A stretch of 26,459 nt of DNA from a virus. The DNA lies in IMG/VR virus record IMGVR_UViG_3300044612_000316, positions 1-26,459 of that record; one strand, written 5' to 3'. The position numbers and the translations under genes are program-made. Under the pieces are notes generated by a model that ran no database searches, was not told the origin of the DNA, and saw nothing but the letters and a program-made list of their open reading frames with translations. This document shows, one piece after another, positions 22,414-26,459 of the stretch; within the stretch, counting starts at the first letter, position 1, and every line of letters starts with the position of its first letter.

Positions 22414-22425
22414 TTGCGATCCTCC
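22409..22425 (-). repeat. Direct repeat, copy 1, flanking a GC-rich gene
   Basis: Plus strand CTCACTTGCG, then a one-base spacer and TCCTCC, matches copy 2 at 22693-22710 (10 and 6 identical bases, spacer differing by one base). Each copy holds the ribosome binding site (GGAGGA), the preceding stop and a GTG start in a GTGA overlap. The two copies are 284 bases apart and bracket the whole intervening gene. Confidence 0.7.
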
Positions 22426-22697
22426 TTGAAGCAGTCCCAGCCGCGCTCTTGCGCCCATTGCTTTGCGTTTGTAGATGCGGAGATGGCGGCAACACCTTCA
22501 CATATCTCCCGCCTCGCCTCGTCGCGCTCGGCGGTGAGGGTTGCGTTCTCCTGCCGCAGTCGCTTGTTTTCCTGCCATGCCTTTTCGAGCATCGAAACTG
22601 CCTCGGTCGGAGTCATCTCTACGATCACTTCTCCTTCGCACCCCATCAACGTAACGGGGCAGGAAGCATCAATCGTCTTTGGTTTCTTCTTGCTCAC
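22410..22697 (-). CDS. GC-rich coiled-coil protein, probable recent insertion (95 aa)
   Basis: The protein starts GTG 22697 with GGAGG 8 bases upstream. A strongly heptad-like helix (M-L-E-K-A-W-Q-E-N-K-R-L-R-Q-E-N-A, about 36-65) is flanked by a beta part with Cys at 13 and 20, and the end reads E-R-G-W-D-C-F-K-E-D-R-K. A Gly-Trp-Asp-Cys-Phe end after a coiled coil is familiar from small proteins of other phages, as I recall. GC over the four lines covering most of the gene is about 58 percent, against about 38-48 percent in flanking lines, and codons such as CGC, GCG and GCC are frequent only here. It sits between direct repeats, indicating transfer. Function is unknown. Confidence 0.72.
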   Translation of the reverse strand: MSKKKPKTIDASCPVTLMGCEGEVIVEMTPTEAVSMLEKAWQENKRLRQENATLTAERDEARREICEGVAAISASTNAKQWAQERGWDCFKEDRK

Positions 22698-22710
22698 TTG
22701 CGCTTCCTCC
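22693..22710 (-). repeat. Direct repeat, copy 2, flanking a GC-rich gene
   Basis: Partner of the copy at 22409-22425. It contains the stop codon of the 63-residue gene, the GTG start of the GC-rich gene and the ribosome binding site between them, in the same order as copy 1. Confidence 0.7.
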
Positions 22711-22885
22711 GGTTGAATGAATCCTTCCACTGCTGAGCGAGAGAGGGAAGTCCATTGATTGGGGCATAGACATCAAGCTTACCATCAAAGTGATCCTTCT
22801 GTAGTTGATTCCAACTATCATAGAGATCACCCCAACGCCAATGCTTTCCATTAAGCATCTTGTTCGGTTTCCAGATCGTCTTCAT
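22694..22885 (-). CDS. Small Trp-rich basic protein (63 aa)
   Basis: The peptide begins MKTIWKPNKMLNGKHWRWGD, with Trp at 5, 16, 18, 25 and 53, and ends in a basic N-R-R-K-R-K tail. The frame is open to a TTG at 22897, but ATG 22885 has GGAGG 5-6 bases upstream and is preferred. It overlaps the previous gene by 35 bases, and its stop overlaps the next GTG as GTGA. No family is recognised. Confidence 0.62.
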   Translation of the reverse strand: MKTIWKPNKMLNGKHWRWGDLYDSWNQLQKDHFDGKLDVYAPINGLPSLAQQWKDSFNRRKRK

Positions 22886-23111
22886 TATCTCCTCCAATAT
22901 AGATATTAATATTCATGTTAGGCTGCGGCGGTATGTTCTTCAAAGAGAACTCCGTATACGCAGCGTTTAAAAAGATATCACTGAATGCTTCGGTAGCAAA
23001 CCATAGCGATAACTTCTTACGTTTTTTCTTTGACATAGCTAGAGCAGTAAATACTTTAACCGCTTCTTCCATGTCACCTTCACTTGTTATTTTGTACACT
23101 TTGTCTTTCAT
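22851..23111 (-). CDS. Small protein directly after RNA polymerase (86 aa)
   Basis: This protein has a helical N-terminal half with a K-K-K-R-K-K cluster (28-33), a hydrophobic middle and a very acidic end (G-G-D-N-E-D-D-L-E-T-E). The ATG overlaps the polymerase stop as ATGA, so it is translationally coupled to RNA polymerase. In T7-like phages this position often carries small inhibitors of host functions (T7 gp1.1-1.6 region). That role is only a guess here. No family is recognised. Confidence 0.62.
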   Translation of the reverse strand: MKDKVYKITSEGDMEEAVKVFTALAMSKKKRKKLSLWFATEAFSDIFLNAAYTEFSLKNIPPQPNMNINIYIGGDNEDDLETEQDA

Positions 23112-25579
23112 TGAAAGAAGTACTCGGCATCTAGAACATTATCAATGTTGAATGTGCCTACCTCTGGGGTCTCGGGCAATTCAATACCAATGTTTTGAAT
23201 AAGTTCTTCTCGCATATCTGCTAACAGATTAGTGCTGTGCATCTTATGAAACTCCTCATTAGTAAAGGCTCTCATAAGATTAACATCTGGAGCAGGACAA
23301 CCATAAGAGTCGTGGATCATGCTGAACTGAGTGATACCTGAATCAATCATTCGCTTGATGGTAGACCACATATGACTCGCATCCAACGAGTGTATGTAAT
23401 TTGGAGAGATAGCCAGATTAACTGAGCTTCCATCTATTGTTTCCTTATCCGGCGCACCAAAGTGCAGCTCTTTCATATCGAACAGTTTGGCAACTGATCG
23501 TCTAGTTAATATTTCATAGTACTGGTGAACAACCTTAAAGCCACATGGTGTAGTCCACTCAACATTCTTACCAACTTCAGAGAACATATCAGCCGTAACC
23601 TTGAGCCAAGCCTTACCCTTATTAGGTTCAATTAGTGTACCCTTGAGGGCGCGATCAATAAAGGAAGCAAGTTCCATAACTGCACCAGCAATCTGATCTT
23701 TACCTACCCAATCAAGATGTCCTTCAGTCTTACAGTATCTGCGAATACCATAGAATGTTACACCATATGGGTCAGTCATCACCGCTCTCTTAACTACTGA
23801 GCGATCAATATCCCCTTCCCAATACTCAAGAAATTTACTTGCCCACCGCCCCTTATTACTGTCTTCTTCTTTTACAGCAATCATATTATCAGTCATGCTA
23901 TCTGCAACAAACTGATATAGATCCTGTGGCTGTGCTGTCTTGACTAGATTAACCTGCTTAGCTAGAGCAGGGTCACGCATAAGCGCAGCCCAATGCTGTA
24001 CACCATTGCAGGAACCATCCATCTGTACGGGAACCTGCGTCATACCATCAGTACGACACAGATCAAACACAGCAGCAAGTCTCTGGAAAGAAGGATTCTT
24101 TTTCTTCTTGTCCGATACCCATAGCTTGCGTGTCTCATACGGATCATCATTGATTCGTCTAAACATATCCATATTATCTTGTACCCACTTAGCTCGTTGA
24201 TCAAAAGGAACTTTGTCCTGATCAAAGAGATTAGCGACATGTACTTGTAGCCAGTACTTACCAGTTGTGGTTTGCTTGCGCGGTTCGGCAAACATAATAA
24301 GACCACGATCAAAGTCAGATGCTTGTGGCGACAGTAGATCACATGCTGAGTTAGCACGACCACGAAAGTCACAAGTAAAGATATGATAGAAGAACTTCTG
24401 AGGGATCAGATACTTAGCAAGCTGTAGCCTGACAAGCATACGACCACGCAACTGTTCTTCTTTATACCAGTTACTATAAGCCTCTTCCTTTTGAGCACAC
24501 CATCTTGCTTGCTCTTCTTTAGTACCACTAGCAGGATATGTTTCAGCAAAGTCAAATGCTGAGAAGTCATACGCAGGAAGATTAGCTTCCCGTGTATTAT
24601 TCTTAAACAAGTTCTCCATTACTTCAAGTACTTTAGTATTGATAGTCCATTCAGTATGCATCATTGCATTAAGACCATCAAGCACAGTCTGTGATGGTGT
24701 ACTACCATTCTGCTGTACCTTCTCATCCCACATTACATCTTTAAACTTCTGAACCACAGGCTTACGAACATACTGGAGAAGATTACCTCCGCTGCTGGTA
24801 AGCGTATGCTCAATAGGTGGGACAATCATAGGACGATAAAGCAATGCTGCCTTAGCAATAACATCTTGATGTCGCTTGTGCAACTCGCTAAGAATATCAT
24901 CAGTAAAGGTAACAACTACTCGCTCAGTCCATCGCTTGCCTGTATGCTTGCGAATATTCTTGAGCTGAATAATCTCAGACATCTCTGCAATACGCAGCAT
25001 ATGATGTCCAAAGTCTTCTCGTTGTTTCCTATTAAAGTTCTTCTTGTTTAACGTACCCATCTTATAAGCAAATGCTTTGCATCGCTTAGCAGTCCACTTC
25101 TTTTGGTAGTGAGATTGCTTAAGCCAATCCTCACGGAATTGTTTCTTAGCTTGCTGATAAGCAACAATCTCAATTACCATCTCAGATATAACATGAGCAA
25201 TATGCTGAGCAGTAGGCAGAGGAAAGAGATCTCCCTCATACTTACGCTCCCAGAAAGATGAGTTGAACCACTCAAGAATCAAAGCTCTGATAGTAATGTC
25301 AGCCATCTTTGCAGCACCTACTGCAAACAAAGGCGTAGCCCACTCAGGAGTCTTTCTATTCTCTGAGATAGTATCAATCCACTGCTGATAGAAAGGAGTA
25401 AGATGAATAACACAAGCATCAATCAATGTCTGTTCTGGAATACCTTCATCGGGATTAGCATTGTATGCATCCCAATACTTGTTCTCAGATAGAGCAAGCA
25501 TCTCCTCTTCAGTAACGATCTGAAGGGTTGTTCTCTTCTCCTGTTCCGTCTTCGTCATCTGATTCCATAGTCTCGTCAA
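23108..25579 (-). CDS. Single-subunit DNA-directed RNA polymerase (T7 gp1-like)
   Basis: This 823-residue enzyme (T7 gp1 is 883) transcribes middle and late phage genes from phage promoters. Motif A is M-D521-G-S-C-N-G-V-Q-H, motif B is R-S-V-V-K597-R-x-V-M-T-D-P-Y605-G and motif C is I-H-D757-S-Y-G. These correspond to T7 Asp537, Lys631, Tyr639 and Asp812, with the same 8-residue Lys-Tyr spacing. The C-terminus ends in Y-F-F-Q, near the F-A-F-A end of T7. Start: TTG 25579 has AGGAGG 6 bases upstream; ATG 25558 has only GGAA. It overlaps the upstream Cys-rich gene by 71 bases (50 if the ATG is used). Confidence 0.95.
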   Translation of the reverse strand: MTRLWNQMTKTEQEKRTTLQIVTEEEMLALSENKYWDAYNANPDEGIPEQTLIDACVIHLTPFYQQWIDTISENRKTPEWATPLFAVGAAKMADITIRALILEWFNSSFWERKYEGDLFPLPTAQHIAHVISEMVIEIVAYQQAKKQFREDWLKQSHYQKKWTAKRCKAFAYKMGTLNKKNFNRKQREDFGHHMLRIAEMSEIIQLKNIRKHTGKRWTERVVVTFTDDILSELHKRHQDVIAKAALLYRPMIVPPIEHTLTSSGGNLLQYVRKPVVQKFKDVMWDEKVQQNGSTPSQTVLDGLNAMMHTEWTINTKVLEVMENLFKNNTREANLPAYDFSAFDFAETYPASGTKEEQARWCAQKEEAYSNWYKEEQLRGRMLVRLQLAKYLIPQKFFYHIFTCDFRGRANSACDLLSPQASDFDRGLIMFAEPRKQTTTGKYWLQVHVANLFDQDKVPFDQRAKWVQDNMDMFRRINDDPYETRKLWVSDKKKKNPSFQRLAAVFDLCRTDGMTQVPVQMDGSCNGVQHWAALMRDPALAKQVNLVKTAQPQDLYQFVADSMTDNMIAVKEEDSNKGRWASKFLEYWEGDIDRSVVKRAVMTDPYGVTFYGIRRYCKTEGHLDWVGKDQIAGAVMELASFIDRALKGTLIEPNKGKAWLKVTADMFSEVGKNVEWTTPCGFKVVHQYYEILTRRSVAKLFDMKELHFGAPDKETIDGSSVNLAISPNYIHSLDASHMWSTIKRMIDSGITQFSMIHDSYGCPAPDVNLMRAFTNEEFHKMHSTNLLADMREELIQNIGIELPETPEVGTFNIDNVLDAEYFFQ

Positions 25580-25709
25580 GTATATCCTCCTGTTCGTCTA
25601 CATATTCTTGACAAATCCAACAGAGCATTTCGTATGGGTCTTCTGTTCTTCGACAGTCACACACATACCCATGCTCGTCACTATAGTAAGCACGATTACG
25701 CTTACACAT
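25509..25709 (-). CDS. Cys-rich acidic protein before RNA polymerase (66 aa)
   Basis: The N-terminal half has Cys at 2, 17, 19, 30 and 33 (C-x-C and C-x-x-C), with Trp and His between, suggesting one zinc site. The C-terminal half is almost all Asp/Glu, as in DNA mimics or acidic inhibitors. AAGGAG precedes ATG 25709. Its last 71 bases overlap the RNA polymerase frame, an unusually long overlap that would link the two. A regulator of host or phage transcription is possible but not shown. No family is recognised. Confidence 0.62.
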   Translation of the reverse strand: MCKRNRAYYSDEHGYVCDCRRTEDPYEMLCWICQEYVDEQEDILDETMESDDEDGTGEENNPSDRY

Positions 25710-25718
25710 TGTTACTCC

Positions 25719-26000
25719 TTATCCGAGATACCAATCATCATCGTCACCGTCATCATAGCCATCGTCATCGTCTTGAACTACTTCAATAGTATCAAGCGCC
25801 TTATCAAGTGCATGGCACAGTTCAAACAGACGCTCAACTAGTTCCTTATGAGTAACCTCTCCATTAAAAGCATCATCCTTCAAACGAAAGAGACTATAGT
25901 GAACCTCACTAACCTCATCGGCAAAGGTCTTGTAAAGAGTCAGTTCCTCCACAACAACATTCTTCTTCTCAATCTTCTTCTTAGTCTTCTTAGTAGCCAT
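25719..26000 (-). CDS. Small protein with Lys-rich start and Asp-rich end (93 aa)
   Basis: Residues 1-15 are nearly all Lys and Thr (M-A-T-K-K-T-K-K-K). The middle is a helix with Leu/His/Phe, and the last 20 residues are mostly Asp (D-D-D-D-G-Y-D-D-G-D-D-D-D-W). The frame is open upstream to 26030, but ATG 26000 has AAGGAG 7 bases before it. The split of charge suggests a flexible, partner-binding protein. No family is recognised. Confidence 0.65.
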   Translation of the reverse strand: MATKKTKKKIEKKNVVVEELTLYKTFADEVSEVHYSLFRLKDDAFNGEVTHKELVERLFELCHALDKALDTIEVVQDDDDGYDDGDDDDWYLG

Positions 26001-26010
26001 AGTGTTCTCC

Positions 26011-26459
26011 TTAAGCGAAAGTAAGAGCATACTTCATAACCTCAATAGTAGCATCCTGATTCTTACCCAACAAGTTATTGTAAGCAGCCGACTCAAAGGT
26101 AGGCTTCTTACCACGGGCAGGAATACGATGCTGCATTTCCTTAGTCACAGCATTAGCAACAAGCCACAGATTGGCAGTGCTATTAAGAGACTGGCGCTCA
26201 CTATCAAAGGTATCAGACCACTTAGCAATCGTGGTAGTAGCCTTAAGATAGTTAGTATACTCAGCCTCAGTCTGCGGATTGGCAACAATAGGAGTCTCAA
26301 TCATACCCCAAACATCCATCCAGAACTTCTGGATCTCAGTCTTGGTAAACTCCTTGTTAACAAGGGCAGACACCTTCTCTTCAAACAACTTACCAGTCTT
26401 CTGGTAGAACTTAAGAGCATCAGCCATAGCTTCCTGCTTCTTCTTGATATCACCAGTAT
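26011..26459 (-). CDS. DUF932-like early protein, C-terminal part (cut by window edge)
   Basis: The frame is open without a stop to the right edge, so the ATG at 26427 is internal and the true start is outside. The visible end (about 148 residues) has a helical K-F-Y-Q-K-T-G-K-L-F segment and an N-L-W-L-V-A-N-A-V-T-K-E-x-x-H helix, then a Ser/Ala/Tyr-rich stretch and an A-L-x-x-A-type end. This is how the C-terminal part of DUF932 phage/plasmid proteins reads (L-W-x-x-x-N-A-V-T-x-x-x-x-H). Those proteins are of unknown function and common in phage early regions. The N-terminal two thirds are not visible. Confidence 0.65.
   Translation of the reverse strand, partial: TGDIKKKQEAMADALKFYQKTGKLFEEKVSALVNKEFTKTEIQKFWMDVWGMIETPIVANPQTEAEYTNYLKATTTIAKWSDTFDSERQSLNSTANLWLVANAVTKEMQHRIPARGKKPTFESAAYNNLLGKNQDATIEVMKYALTFA

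Noticed and set aside
1-26459. tRNA genes, CRISPR arrays, insertion sequences, integrase or photosynthesis genes
   Set aside because: None was recognised by eye on either strand. A tRNA scan was not possible here, so a divergent tRNA cannot be fully excluded.

Overview
The window is the middle of a T7-like (single-subunit RNA polymerase) podovirus genome. Every supported gene is on the minus strand, so transcription runs from high to low coordinates. Genes are packed with 1-35 base overlaps (TAATG, ATGA and GTGA junctions are common), and only two gaps hold obvious control signals. The marks of the group are the T7-type RNA polymerase, gp2.5-type SSB, gp4-type primase-helicase, A-family DNA polymerase, gp6-type exonuclease, and a portal, scaffold and capsid set. 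A B12-dependent ribonucleotide reductase, ThyX, dUTPase and a marine-type small-protein repertoire suggest an aquatic bacterioplankton phage. No photosynthesis genes (psbA, hli, talC) are seen, so a cyanobacterial host is not specifically supported. The host cannot be fixed from the sequence.

In transcription order: (1) 26459-25509, early genes: the C-terminal part of a DUF932-like protein cut by the window edge, a protein with a Lys-rich start and Asp-rich end, and a Cys-rich acidic protein. (2) 25579-23108, RNA polymerase. (3) 23111-21489, small genes, a GC-rich coiled-coil cassette between short direct repeats, a calcineurin-type phosphoesterase and a palindrome before a small gene. (4) 21496-20588, SSB and a RusA-type resolvase in the place where T7 has endonuclease I, followed by a strong terminator at 20589-20556. 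(5) 20542-19234, ThyX, a cytidine/dCMP-type deaminase and two small basic genes. (6) 19262-15320, two unknown genes, primase-helicase and DNA polymerase. (7) 15310-10649, DUF4406 protein, a possible permuted papain-fold protein, dNMP kinase, exonuclease, dUTPase and class II ribonucleotide reductase. (8) 10645-7373, an unknown coiled-coil protein, four small genes and the portal. (9) 7373-2508, an AT-rich inserted block with a conserved basic Cys protein, two small beta-rich proteins, an SGNH-hydrolase tailspike candidate, a glycine-rich fibre and three tiny genes. (10) 2479-166, scaffold and major capsid protein, with a structured 175-base leader before the capsid gene and a strong terminator after it. 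The first 13 codons of a gp11-like tail tubular protein then run off the left edge.

Functionally, the phage has its own transcription and replication machinery and an almost complete route to dTMP: ribonucleotide reductase, deaminase and dUTPase supply dUMP, ThyX methylates it, and the kinase phosphorylates the product. The most interesting items are the removable GC-rich cassette at 22409-22710, the host-recognition block placed between portal and scaffold, an 11-base perfect Shine-Dalgarno sequence with no start codon after the capsid gene, RusA replacing endonuclease I, and several tiny genes (30-59 residues).
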